Shown piece by piece: positions 53,943 through 62,194 of a stretch of 64,000 nucleotides of DNA. The notes below the pieces were generated by a model that did not search any database, was not told the DNA's origin, and worked only from the letters and a program-made list of their open reading frames with translations. A program made the translations under genes and the position numbers. The stretch is taken from contig CAVSET010000001.1 in assembly GCA_963727075.1 (NCBI GenBank), positions 682,001-746,000 of the forward strand, given 5' to 3'. Source of the DNA: Bog-756 sp963727075. Its GTDB lineage: Bacteria > Actinomycetota > Acidimicrobiia > Acidimicrobiales > RAAP-2. How positions within the stretch are numbered: the first letter of the stretch is position 1; every line of letters begins with the position of its first letter.

Positions 53943-54565
53943 TCGGCCTCGACCGGAGTCCCCCGCTCCGAGCGCACCACTCGCAGGCGGTGGAGGAAGA
54001 GCCCGATGACAGCCAGGACCACCAGGACGGCGGCCACGTAGCCGGCATAGCTGAACGCCTTGAGCACGTGCTTGTAGGTACTGCCCAGGCTGTATCCGAG
54101 GGTGGTCAGCGCCGTGCACCAGATGGCGCAGCCGATGACGGTGAAGAGGACGAACTTGGTTATCGCCATCTCGCCGAGCCCTGCGGCAAAGGAGACGAAG
54201 GAGCGGATGAGGGGGATGAAGCGGCCGAAGAGGACGAAGGGCTCGCCCCGCCGTTTGAACCAGGACTCGGCCCGATCGAGGTCCTTGTGGGTGAGCAGCA
54301 CGTACTTCCCCGCCCGGTCGACCAGGGGGCGGCCCCCGTAGTAGCCGATGAGATAGCCGGCCAGGGAGCCGAGCACCTCGGCTGCGGTGGCCACCACGAT
54401 GACCAGGACCAGATTCAGGGGATGGTGCACGCCTACGACCTGACCGCTGGCCAGCACCCCGCCGTAGATGATGGCCGCCTCGGCTCCGACCGGCAGGCCC
54501 ATGGACGAGATGAAGCTCAGCCCGAACACGGCCAGGTAGCCCCAGTCAGCCAGGAATTGTTCCAC
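53939..54565 (-). CDS. DedA family membrane protein (SNARE-associated / VTT domain)
   Basis: A 208-residue polytopic protein of the DedA family, implicated in lipid scrambling of undecaprenyl phosphate or phospholipids and in envelope homeostasis. The VTT core is visible: FISSMGLPVGAEAAIIYGGV, LGSLAGYLIGYYGGRPLVDR, RAESWFKRRGEPFVLFGRFI, then PLIRSFVSFAAGLGEM with the conserved Arg residues, and a final helix AGYVAAVLVVLAVIGLFL. It leads the two-gene operon with the phosphodiester glycosidase, consistent with a role in building or recycling surface polymers. Confidence 0.92.
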   Translation of the reverse strand: MEQFLADWGYLAVFGLSFISSMGLPVGAEAAIIYGGVLASGQVVGVHHPLNLVLVIVVATAAEVLGSLAGYLIGYYGGRPLVDRAGKYVLLTHKDLDRAESWFKRRGEPFVLFGRFIPLIRSFVSFAAGLGEMAITKFVLFTVIGCAIWCTALTTLGYSLGSTYKHVLKAFSYAGYVAAVLVVLAVIGLFLHRLRVVRSERGTPVEAE

Positions 54566-54875
54566 GGTTCAGTCTCCCGCTATCCGGCCGCGGCCGGGTG
54601 GATGAGGATGCCTGGCGGTCGGGCGCCGGCACCGGCCCGCCACCGTAGACAATCGGCCGTCCGGATGGTGGTCACCCCGCCGCCGGGGCCCGGTGTCATC
54701 CGGGCCCAAGGGGAGGCCACGAGGGCGGCATGCCCTGTGCCGTTGGGGTGCCATAGATAACCAGCGTAGGGAATCGGGGAGCCGAGCACATCCACCTCGG
54801 GTCGCGGCGGGCACTCGACCTCCAGATGAGGCGATCGTCGGCTCCAGGTTACGCCGGTCGACAGCACCGGGGCAG
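54566..54875. other. Intergenic region of about 310 bp without a supported gene
   Basis: A 128-codon open frame runs across this region on the minus strand, but it has no recognisable family, no good start and overlaps the NarL remnant. No terminator or promoter stands out. It may be what is left of the region upstream of dedA. Confidence 0.4.
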
Positions 54876-55112
54876 TCAGCCCGGCCTCACCAGCCCCACC
54901 TGGTAGGCGTAGACGGCCGCTGCACCCGGTCCCGCAGCTGCAACTTGGCCAGGATGCGACCCACATGCGATCTCACCGTGGCCTCCGACGCGTCGAGGCG
55001 CTCGGCGATCTCGGCGTGGGACAGTCCCTCGGCCACCGTGACCAGCACCTTGCGCTGGCGGTCGGTGAGCCCATCCTTTCGGCGCCCGGCCCATCATCGG
55101 GGCGCCCCACAT
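54876..55112 (-). pseudogene. Truncated NarL/LuxR-type response regulator (HTH remnant)
   Basis: Reading across one shift, the strand encodes DGLTDRQRKVLVTVAEGLSH, AEIAERLDASEATVRSHVGR, ILAKLQLRDRVQ and then AAVYAYQVGLVRPG before the stop at 54876. This is the complete LuxR-type helix-turn-helix and C-terminus of a NarL-family response regulator. The receiver domain that should precede it is absent; upstream lies the promoter of the VOC gene. No histidine kinase is nearby. Either a deletion fused the regions or the assembly is broken here. Confidence 0.7.
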
Positions 55113-55184
55113 GCCCCCTTGCCCCCGTCGTCGCCATTCGTTACGATCACGAACATACGTTCGAGCCGACTCGAGGAGGGCCCC

Positions 55185-55646
55185 GTGGTCAAAGCCATTC
55201 CGGACGACTACCCGCAGGTGATCCCGTCACTGGCCGTCGATGGAGGGGCGGCCGCCATCGACTTCTATTGCGGCGTCTTCGGCGCCACCGTCCGCCTCCG
55301 CATCGACGCTCCCGGCGGGCGGATCGGCCACGCCGAACTGCAGCTGGGTGACTCGGTGCTGATGCTGGCCGACGAGATGCCCGACATGGGGTTCCTCGGC
55401 CCCAAGTCGGTGGGCGGCACGCCCGTGACCATCTCGGTCTACGTGGAGGACGTGGACGCCACGTTCGACCGGGCCATCAAGGCCGGGTCGACCGAGCGGC
55501 GCCCGGTCGAGGACCAGTTCTACGGGGACCGGGCCGGCCAGTTCGAGGACCCGTTCGGCCACCGCTGGAACGTGGCCACCCATATCGAGGACGTGGCCGA
55601 GGACGAGATGATGCGCCGGGCCACGCAGGTGATGACCGGGGGCTGA
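55185..55646 (+). CDS. VOC family protein (PhnB/glyoxalase-like)
   Basis: A 153-residue vicinal-oxygen-chelate protein. GTG 55185 follows GAGGAGGG. It has the PhnB-type pattern: YPQVIPSLAVDGGAAAIDFY, GGRIGHAELQLGDSVLMLAD, ISVYVEDVDATFDRAIKAGS and the C-terminal RAGQFEDPFGHRWNVATHIE, where the His and Glu of metal sites occur. It is a single-copy-fold protein that probably dimerises. Function may be dioxygenase-, glyoxalase- or antibiotic-binding-like; it cannot be resolved here. Confidence 0.9.
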   Translation: MVKAIPDDYPQVIPSLAVDGGAAAIDFYCGVFGATVRLRIDAPGGRIGHAELQLGDSVLMLADEMPDMGFLGPKSVGGTPVTISVYVEDVDATFDRAIKAGSTERRPVEDQFYGDRAGQFEDPFGHRWNVATHIEDVAEDEMMRRATQVMTGG

Positions 55647-55683
55647 CCCGAGGGCGTCCCTCCCGTCGGGACGCACCGTGCCC

Positions 55684-55746
55684 TCGGATGGCACCCTGCC
55701 CCCGGATGGCATCGTGCCCCCGGATGGCATCGTGCCCCCGGATGAC
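55684..55746. repeat. 18-bp tandem repeats, about 3.5 copies, upstream of the double-propeller lipoprotein
   Basis: CCGGATGGCATCGTGCCC is repeated at 55702-55719 and 55720-55737, preceded by a variant copy at 55684-55701 and followed by a partial copy. If translated in the frame of the downstream gene it would give DGIVPP repeats, but the better start is at 55804, so it is probably non-coding leader. Confidence 0.85.
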
Positions 55747-55803
55747 AGCCTCGCCATGTCAGAATCCGTCCCGGTGGCCAACCGACACTCGAGGGCGCAG
55801 CGC

Positions 55804-57882
55804 ATGCGCCGACGCCGTTGGCGCGCCACAAGTCTCGCCATCGTGCTGGCGGTGGTCATCGCCGGGGTTGCCTTCGCCTCGTGCTCCGGCGGCGGCTCCA
55901 CCGCATCGCCGACGACCACCGGATCACCGGTGAACGGCGGGTCGGGCCCGGCGCCGACCGGGCCCAGCTCCCTCGAAGCCGGGATCGAGCCCTGGCAGAT
56001 GAACGCGCCGATCTCCAGGTCGTCGGTGGTGGCCGAGGCCGGAGGCCTCACCGTGCTCGGCGGGATCACCCCGTCGGGGTCCTCGCTGTCGACGGTGTCG
56101 GTCGTCAACCTCTCCAACGGGACGGTGGCGGCGGCGGGCTCGCTCGCCGCCCCGGTCCATGACGCGGCCGCCTCCATCATCGGGAGGAGCACCTTCATGT
56201 TCGGCGGCGGTTCCCCCGACACCTTTGCGACCGTCCAGTCGATCCCGACACCGCATGTGCCTCCCGGGACGGCATCGGCCGGCACCGTCGTCGGTAAGCT
56301 CCCCGCGCCCCGCTCGGACCTGGCCGTCGCCACCCTCCCCGGCCCGAGTGGCGGCCGGACGGGGACGACGAGCTACATCATCGGTGGCTACGACGGAGCC
56401 AGCTACCTGCCCGACGTGCTGTCGACGGTCGACGGCACCCACTTCTCCCGGGTCGCCTCCCTGCCGGTCCCCGTCCGCTACCCGGCCGTGGTGTCGGAGG
56501 GCGGCAAGCTGTTCGCCTTCGGCGGGGAGACCAAGTCCTCCGGCTCGACCATCGCGGCCACCGACGACATCCAGGTGATCGATCCCGCCACGGGCCGGGC
56601 CGCCGTGGTCGGGCACCTCCCCCAACCCCTCTACGGTGCCTCGGCCTTCGTGATCGGCGGCACCGCGTATGTGGCCGGAGGCCAGGTCCCGGGCGGCATC
56701 ACCCTCACCACCATCGAGGCGTTCGTCCCCGCCACCGGCAAGGTCCTCGCCGCCGGGCACCTGCCCCAAGCCGACGCCTTCGCCGGGTACACCACCCTCG
56801 GCTCCGGCCCGAGCGCGGTGGGCTACATGATCGGGGGCGAGGTCGCCTCCCAGTCCGGCAACGACCAGGCCGGCGTGGCCTCGGGCACACTGCAGTCGAT
56901 CATCTCGCTCCGGCTCAGCCCGTACGGGGGCCCGGCCGGCCCTTCGGCGGCCGGCGCCCCCTTCTCGGGAACGTTCCTCATCGCCGACCGCGGCAATGAC
57001 CGGCTGGTGGCCATCGACCCGAACCGCAACATCACCTGGCAGTACCCGTCGGCCAGCATGCCCCCGCCACCGGGCGGCTTCTACTTCCCCGACGACGCCT
57101 TCTTCATCAAGCACGGGACAGGGATCATCTCCAACCAGGAGGACAACCACACCCTGGTCGAGATCGGCTACCCATCGGGCCGGCTGCTCTTCCAGTACGG
57201 CCAGGCCGGCCGGCCGGGCTCGGCACCCGGGTTCCTCTACCAACCCGATGACGCCTACCTGCTCAAGTCCGGGGCCATCACGGTGGCCGATGCGTCGAAC
57301 AACCGCATCCTCTTCATATCCCCCCAGGGCCAGGTCACCGGGCAGATCGGCAACGGCGCCGACGTGCACAACCCACCCACTTCCATCGCCTACCCCAACG
57401 GCGACACCCCGCTGGCCAACGGGAACGTGCTGGTGTCCGAGATCAACGGATCGTGGGTCGACGAGTTCACCCCCACCGGCGGGGTGGTGTGGTCGCTGCA
57501 CTTCCCGACCGTCAACTACCCATCCGACCCCCAGCAGCTCGGGCCCAATCTCTACCTGATGACCGACTACAACCCGCCGGGCGAGGGCCGGATCCTCGAG
57601 TTCAACCGATCGGGGCAGATCCCGTGGACCTACGACGCGACATCCGGCGACGCCGCGCTCAAGAAGCCATCACTGGCCGAGCGCCTGCCCAACGGCCTGA
57701 TCATGGTCAACGACGACTACCGCCACCGGGTGGTGGCCATCGACCCGACCACCCTGTCGATCGTCTGGCAGTATGGGATCACCGACGTGTCGGGGACGGC
57801 GCCCGGGCTTCTCTCCATCCCCGACGGGTTCGACAACCTGTACGCCAACGGGACCACACCCACCCACCCCGATACCGGTTGA
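55804..57882 (+). CDS. Lipoprotein with N-terminal Kelch-like and C-terminal NHL/PQQ-like propellers
   Basis: The start at 55804 is favoured because GAGGG lies 8 nt upstream and it gives a compact lipoprotein signal, MRRRRWRATSLAIVLAVVIA ending in GVAFASC. Residues 60-370 are Kelch-type blades: GGLTVLGGITPSGSSLSTVS, TFMFGGGSPDTFATV, SYIIGGYDGASYLPDVLSTV, KLFAFGGETKSSGSTIAATD and AYVAGGQVPGGITLTTIEAF. Residues 400-690 are another propeller: FLIADRGNDRLVAIDPNRNI, ITVADASNNRILFISPQGQV, GNVLVSEINGSWVDEF and MVNDDYRHRVVAIDPTTLSI, close to NHL or arylsulfotransferase-like repeats. Both halves are probably outside the membrane. Two stacked propellers on one lipid anchor are unusual. Function unknown. 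Confidence 0.8.
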   Translation: MRRRRWRATSLAIVLAVVIAGVAFASCSGGGSTASPTTTGSPVNGGSGPAPTGPSSLEAGIEPWQMNAPISRSSVVAEAGGLTVLGGITPSGSSLSTVSVVNLSNGTVAAAGSLAAPVHDAAASIIGRSTFMFGGGSPDTFATVQSIPTPHVPPGTASAGTVVGKLPAPRSDLAVATLPGPSGGRTGTTSYIIGGYDGASYLPDVLSTVDGTHFSRVASLPVPVRYPAVVSEGGKLFAFGGETKSSGSTIAATDDIQVIDPATGRAAVVGHLPQPLYGASAFVIGGTAYVAGGQVPGGITLTTIEAFVPATGKVLAAGHLPQADAFAGYTTLGSGPSAVGYMIGGEVASQSGNDQAGVASGTLQSIISLRLSPYGGPAGPSAAGAPFSGTFLIADRGNDRLVAIDPNRNITWQYPSASMPPPPGGFYFPDDAFFIKHGTGIISNQEDNHTLVEIGYPSGRLLFQYGQAGRPGSAPGFLYQPDDAYLLKSGAITVADASNNRILFISPQGQVTGQIGNGADVHNPPTSIAYPNGDTPLANGNVLVSEINGSWVDEFTPTGGVVWSLHFPTVNYPSDPQQLGPNLYLMTDYNPPGEGRILEFNRSGQIPWTYDATSGDAALKKPSLAERLPNGLIMVNDDYRHRVVAIDPTTLSIVWQYGITDVSGTAPGLLSIPDGFDNLYANGTTPTHPDTG

Positions 57883-57950
57883 GACAACGCGACCACGTGC
57901 CGGGCGCGGCGACACCGGGCCATCCCACCACTCGGTCCGGCTGTGCGAGC

Positions 57951-58946
57951 ATGGGCACCTTGGGCCCTGATCCCCGAACAGATCCCCTCGAACGCCGGCC
58001 GAGGGCACGAGCCCGCCGAGTCCCGAGGGCAACCCGATCGGCTTCGCTCTCCGCCGCCTCGCTCGTCCTCCTCACCACTGCGCTGGCCGGTTGCGGTTCC
58101 ACTACGGCGGCCGGATCCCCCACCGGTACCGTGCCGACGGCGTCCTCCCCGTCCTCTCCGCAAGCGCTGGCGGCGGTGTCCCACGCCGTCGGCGCCACCA
58201 TGGGCCTCACCGGCTCCTTCGATCTGACGTTCTCGGACGTGCCGGTCGGCAGCAAGGCCGCCACCCCACAGGACGCCAGTGGGGTGGCCGACTTCCGGAG
58301 CCCGTCGGCCACCATCCAGCTCAAGCTTCCTCCCGGTTCTGGGGGGGCCGAGCGGATGGTCTTCTTGCCCGGCACCGTATTCATCAAGCCGCCTCCGTCC
58401 ACCCCGCCCCTCCGGGCCGGAAAGCCCTGGATCTTCGCCAACTTCGCCGACATCGCCAAGTACCGAGTCAACTTCCCCCCTTACATCGTGCAGACCGAGA
58501 GCGTCAATCCGGCCTTCGTCCTCTATGAGCTCTCGTGGGGCGCGGTGTCGGCCGCACCGCTCGGGAAGACGGCGCTCGGTGGGCAGCACGCCGATGCCTA
58601 CGTGGTCACCGTCAATCTCGACCAGGCGCTGTCACGCAGCACCGGACCAGCCGGCGACGACTTCGCCCGAGCCCTGGCATCGGAAGTCTCGTCATTCGGG
58701 AACGCCGCGGCCACCAGCCACCCGACCACGAACGTCGAGGTATGGGTCGACTCTGCCAGTCGCCTCGTCGGAGCGCGGAGCAGCCCGCCCGGCGCGGGCA
58801 TCGGAACCCTGACCCTCACCGTCACCAAGTTCGGCGTTCCGGTCCATGTCGACAAACCGCCGCGGTCAACAGTGGTAGACATCGCGGCCATGATCCCGGG
58901 AGGCGAGCAGGAAGCGCTGAACGGCGGGGACTCGGATGGCGCGTGA
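57951..58946 (+). CDS. LppX/LprG-like lipoprotein
   Basis: A 331-residue lipoprotein with lipobox ASLVLLTTALAGC. The mature part (LAAVSHAVGATMGLTGSFDL, VADFRSPSATIQLKLPPGSG, ERMVFLPGTVFIKPPPS, LDQALSRSTGPAGDDFARAL, NVEVWVDSASRLVGARSSPP) has the layout of LppX/LprAFG proteins, half-barrel carriers of lipids across the envelope, or related DUF2092-like proteins. Its stop overlaps the ABC ATPase start (GTGA), so the transporter downstream probably acts with it. The assignment rests on pattern, not on an exact motif. Confidence 0.7.
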   Translation: MGTLGPDPRTDPLERRPRARARRVPRATRSASLSAASLVLLTTALAGCGSTTAAGSPTGTVPTASSPSSPQALAAVSHAVGATMGLTGSFDLTFSDVPVGSKAATPQDASGVADFRSPSATIQLKLPPGSGGAERMVFLPGTVFIKPPPSTPPLRAGKPWIFANFADIAKYRVNFPPYIVQTESVNPAFVLYELSWGAVSAAPLGKTALGGQHADAYVVTVNLDQALSRSTGPAGDDFARALASEVSSFGNAAATSHPTTNVEVWVDSASRLVGARSSPPGAGIGTLTLTVTKFGVPVHVDKPPRSTVVDIAAMIPGGEQEALNGGDSDGA

Positions 58947-59911
58947 GCCAGCCGACCCGAGGCCGGGGCCCCGCTGCCGTCCCAGCCGTCCGCACCGAAC
59001 AGCTGACCAAGCGGCTGCGCAACGGCATCGTGGCCGTCGACCACCTCGACCTGGTGGTCGAGCCCGGGCGGGTGGTCGGGTTGGTCGGGCCCAACGGGTC
59101 GGGCAAGACCATCACCCTCCGCATCCTGCTCGGTCTGGTCCGCCCGACGTCCGGCCGGGCCTTCCTATTCGGCCAGGAGGTGCGCCCCGGGGCGACGGTG
59201 CTCCGGCGGGTCGGCGCCCTGGTCGACGGGCCGGGGTTCGTGCCCCACCTGTCGGGACGGCGCAACCTCGAGCTGGCCGTCCGGCAGATCGAGCTCACGG
59301 GGGGCCGGACCGACATCGACCGCGCCGTCGAGCTGGCCCGCCTCGGCGAGGCCATCGATCGTCCGTTCTCGGGCTACTCGCACGGCATGGGCTACCGGCT
59401 GGCCCTGGCCCAGGCGCTGCTCGACGCACCCGATCTCGTGCTGTTGGACGAGCCCACCACCGGCATGGACCCGGGACAACTGGCCGAGGTGCATGCCGCC
59501 ATCGCCGGGTGCGCCCGCATCGGCACCACCGTGCTGCTCTCGACGCACCGACTGTCCGAGGTCGAACAGGTGTGCACCGACGCCGCCGTCATGCACGCCG
59601 GGCGTCTTCTGGCCGCCGGTCCGGTGGTCGATCTGGTGGGACCCCAACGGGTGGTGCTGCTGATCGAGGACGCCGACAGCGCCGTCTCCGTGCTGCGCAG
59701 AGTGCCCGGCGTGTCGGATGCCGTCGTCGTCGTTCCGGGTACGGTCGCCGTCGAGGGTGAGTCCCTCCGCCCGGTCGAGCTGTGCGATGCCCTGGTGACG
59801 GCGGGTCTCACCGTCTCCGGGTTCCGGACCGCCAGCTTCGCCGACTCGTACGCCGACATGGTCGACGCGGCGAACAGTGGCCGGCGACCGGCGGAGCCCG
59901 CTCAGCCTTGA
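58943..59911 (+). CDS. ABC transporter ATP-binding protein
   Basis: A 322-residue ATPase of an ABC-2-type exporter. Walker A is VGLVGPNGSGKTITLRILLG and Walker B DLVLLDEPTTGMDPGQLAEV, with switch His in TVLLSTHRLSEVEQVCTDAA. The signature loop is degenerate, RPFSGYSHGMGYRLALAQAL, where LSGGQ is expected. The C-terminal 90 residues are an accessory domain usual for drug or bacitracin-type ATPases. The GTG start overlaps the lipoprotein stop and the stop overlaps the next start (TTGA), so the operon is tightly coupled. Confidence 0.92.
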   Translation: MSQPTRGRGPAAVPAVRTEQLTKRLRNGIVAVDHLDLVVEPGRVVGLVGPNGSGKTITLRILLGLVRPTSGRAFLFGQEVRPGATVLRRVGALVDGPGFVPHLSGRRNLELAVRQIELTGGRTDIDRAVELARLGEAIDRPFSGYSHGMGYRLALAQALLDAPDLVLLDEPTTGMDPGQLAEVHAAIAGCARIGTTVLLSTHRLSEVEQVCTDAAVMHAGRLLAAGPVVDLVGPQRVVLLIEDADSAVSVLRRVPGVSDAVVVVPGTVAVEGESLRPVELCDALVTAGLTVSGFRTASFADSYADMVDAANSGRRPAEPAQP

Positions 59912-60750
59912 TCGCCATCGAGTGGCACAAGCAGGTTCGGCGGCGGAGGACCTACTTGGCCCTCGGAGCCGTGGCCGGCTTTTCGGTCGCACTGACCATC
60001 GCACTGGGGGCAACTGGCCCGGCGCAGATCGAGTTCATCGGCGACCTCCCCCTGTTGATGATCCCGCGGTCGTCCGGGCTGAGCGTCCCGGTCATCGCCC
60101 TGTCGAGCACGATGAAGTTCCTCCTTCCCCTGGCGGTGGCACTGTTCGCCGGGGATGCGGTGGCGGGCGATGCCAGCTGGGGCAGCCTGCGTTACACCCT
60201 GGCACGGCCGGTGTCGCGCGCCCGGGTCCTCTGGTCGAAGGCGGCGGTGGCCGGCGCGCTCTCGTTGACGGCGGTGCTGATCCTGGCCCTGGTCGCCTTC
60301 GTGGTCGGTGGCCTCGCTTTCGGGTGGCACCCCTTGCGGGTCACCGACGGGAGCACGTCCACCCCGGGCCACCCCGACTCGGTGGTCGTCCCGGCGGCAA
60401 CCGCGCTCGGCCACCTCGGTGTGGGCGTTCTCTATGTGGGAGCCGGCATGACCAGCATCTTCGCCCTCGCCTTCTTCCTCTCCACCACGACCAAGCGGTC
60501 GGTGGTGGCGGTGGCCGGCGGGGTGTCCCTCACCATCGTGTCGCGCATCTTCAACGCCGACTACTTCCCCGGGATCGCGGTCGTCAACCGCTACATGCCG
60601 AACAACGACATCGACATATGGCAGCACCTCTTCACCCGCTCACCCGATCTGTCGGCCGTCCCGCACTTCCTCGTCCTCCAGGGCGTCTATGTGGCCGTCT
60701 TCATGTCCCTTGCCCACTGGTGGTTCACGCGCAAGGACGTGCTCGATTGA
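59908..60750 (+). CDS. ABC-2 type transporter permease (first paralogue)
   Basis: A 280-residue integral membrane protein with about six helices (YLALGAVAGFSVALTIALGA, FLLPLAVALFAGDAVAGDAS, ALSLTAVLILALVAFVVGGL, LAHWWFTRKDVLD end). The TTG start at 59908 overlaps the ATPase stop. The segment DASWGSLRYTLARPVSRARV is the typical ABC-2 gate helix found after the second helix. Pairs with the ATPase and with the paralogue that follows. Confidence 0.87.
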   Translation: MIAIEWHKQVRRRRTYLALGAVAGFSVALTIALGATGPAQIEFIGDLPLLMIPRSSGLSVPVIALSSTMKFLLPLAVALFAGDAVAGDASWGSLRYTLARPVSRARVLWSKAAVAGALSLTAVLILALVAFVVGGLAFGWHPLRVTDGSTSTPGHPDSVVVPAATALGHLGVGVLYVGAGMTSIFALAFFLSTTTKRSVVAVAGGVSLTIVSRIFNADYFPGIAVVNRYMPNNDIDIWQHLFTRSPDLSAVPHFLVLQGVYVAVFMSLAHWWFTRKDVLD

Positions 60751-60769
60751 CTCTCCAGGACGTGCCCGA

Positions 60770-61609
60770 TTGATAGGCATCGAACTGGCCAAGCAGGTCC
60801 GGCGGCCGGGTTACTGGGCCGTCCTGGCCGTGATGTGTGCCGCCTCCGTCGTCATCACCATGATCATCGCCCTCACCAGTGCGGCGACACCGGAGCGGTT
60901 GGGTGACTACGGATCGGTTATTCCCAACTCGTCGGGCCTGGCCATGGCGCCGGTGACGTTGAACGCGTTGGTGCTGTTCCTGCTGCCACTGTCGACGGCA
61001 ATCTACGCCGGCGAGGCCGTGGCCGGCGAAGCATCGTGGGGAAGTCTGCGCTACGTGCTGGCCCGACCGGTCACCCGACGGCGGGTGCTGGGATCGAAGG
61101 TGGCAGTTGCCGGGCTCTTCTCGCTGACCGCGGTGGCCATGGTTCCGGTGGCCGGCCTGTTGGCGGGCTTGGTGGCCTTCGGCTGGCATCCCCTGAGCGT
61201 CATCGACCTGCAGCATGCCTCACCGTTTGCCAGCGGCCTCGCCACCTTCGCCCCGCTCGACGCGGTCGGACGTATCGGACTGGCCACCGCGGTGGTGGCA
61301 TTGACCATGTCCAGTACCTTCGCGTTCGCCATCCTTTGCTCGACCCTCACCGATCGGCCGTTCGCGGCGGTGACCGGGGGCGCGCTGCTGAGCTTCGTCT
61401 CCCGTTCTCTCGACAACATCCCCGGCCTGCACGCCCTTGGGCCGTGGCTACCGATGACCAACCGCGGGGCCGGTCTGTGGACACAGGTACTGTTCCGACC
61501 CACTGACTTCAGCGGCTACCCGCGCCTCGCCCTGGTTCAAGCCGTGTACACCGCGGTCTTCCTCACCGTCGCCTGGGTCTGGTTCACCCGCAAGGATGGG
61601 CTGAGCTGA
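60770..61609 (+). CDS. ABC-2 type transporter permease (second paralogue)
   Basis: A 279-residue paralogue of the previous gene: LIGIELAKQVRRPGYW versus LIAIEWHKQVRRRRTY at the start, EASWGSLRYVLARPVTRRRV in the gate helix and the identical end WFTRKDGLS versus WFTRKDVLD. The TTG start at 60770 is not overlapping but follows a 16-bp near-repeat of the sequence that ends the first permease. A heterodimeric permease is expected. No substrate can be read from sequence. Confidence 0.87.
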   Translation: MIGIELAKQVRRPGYWAVLAVMCAASVVITMIIALTSAATPERLGDYGSVIPNSSGLAMAPVTLNALVLFLLPLSTAIYAGEAVAGEASWGSLRYVLARPVTRRRVLGSKVAVAGLFSLTAVAMVPVAGLLAGLVAFGWHPLSVIDLQHASPFASGLATFAPLDAVGRIGLATAVVALTMSSTFAFAILCSTLTDRPFAAVTGGALLSFVSRSLDNIPGLHALGPWLPMTNRGAGLWTQVLFRPTDFSGYPRLALVQAVYTAVFLTVAWVWFTRKDGLS

Positions 61610-61735
61610 GCCAGGGGACCGCGCCGTGCCCCTCCGCCCGGTCGGCGGCCTCCCGCCCGGACTCAGCCCGGGCGGACTCCTCGGCCTCCGTCTCCGTATC
61701 TCGGCCATCCCTCCCGGGGTGGAAACAATTGGGAA

Positions 61736-61778
61736 TTGACAGGTCGGGTTCGACCAAATAATGTATGACGCATGCATT
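61736..61778 (+). promoter_or_regulatory. Promoter and MarR-type operator for the DUF3224-marR pair
   Basis: A perfect -35 box TTGACA (61736-61741) is followed 17 bp later by TAATGT (61759-61764), which matches the -10 consensus at only three positions. The 19-bp palindrome AATGTATGACGCATGCATT (61760-61778) overlaps the -10 and start region; its arms AATG-y-ATG and CAT-r-CATT match at 7 of 8 positions. A second inverted repeat GGTCG-GGTT-CGACC (61742-61755) fills the spacer. GAGGAGG precedes the ATG at 61797. Placement fits repression by the MarR protein encoded downstream. Confidence 0.75.
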
Positions 61779-61796
61779 AAAGCTTGAGGAGGCGTC

Positions 61797-62192
61797 ATGA
61801 CCCAGCACATCGAAGGCTCATTCGAGGTCACCTCGTGGGCAGAGGAGCAGGCCAGCGGGCTCGAGGAGTCAGCCAAGGTGTCGACCGCGACGATCGGGCA
61901 GCGGTTCAGTGGGGGCATCGAGGCCGACACCATCACCGACACGGTGATGACCTACCACGACGATGGCACGGCCGAATTCGTCGCCTACCAAAGGGTGACG
62001 GGGCGGGTCGGCGACAAGGCCGGCAGCTTCGTGTTGCGGGGATTCGGGCGCTACGACGGCGAGGAGGCCACCACCGAGCTCGAGGTGGTTCCGGGCTCGG
62101 CCCGCGGCGAGCTGTCTGGTCTGACCGGGCGGGGCGTGGCGGTCGCGCCGCATGGACCGACCGGGACCTTCCGCTTCGACCTCGACGTCTGA
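61797..62192 (+). CDS. DUF3224 domain-containing protein
   Basis: A 131-residue beta-barrel-like protein of the DUF3224 family: HIEGSFEVTSWAEEQASGLE, IEADTITDTVMTYHDDGTAE, FVAYQRVTGRVGDKAGSFVL and ATTELEVVPGSARGELSGLT. Length is normal. Function of the family is not known. The gene is directly behind the operator and 2 bp before the marR start, so regulator and protein form a self-controlled unit. Confidence 0.9.
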   Translation: MTQHIEGSFEVTSWAEEQASGLEESAKVSTATIGQRFSGGIEADTITDTVMTYHDDGTAEFVAYQRVTGRVGDKAGSFVLRGFGRYDGEEATTELEVVPGSARGELSGLTGRGVAVAPHGPTGTFRFDLDV

Positions 62193-62194
62193 CG

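Noticed and set aside
54580..54966. A possible small protein of 128 residues between dedA and the NarL remnant
   Set aside because: No family, no ribosome site, and it overlaps the helix-turn-helix coding of the remnant.
55924..57501. A 525-codon open frame on the minus strand
   Set aside because: It is antisense to the double-propeller lipoprotein and rich in Gly, Arg and Asp, with no recognisable domain.
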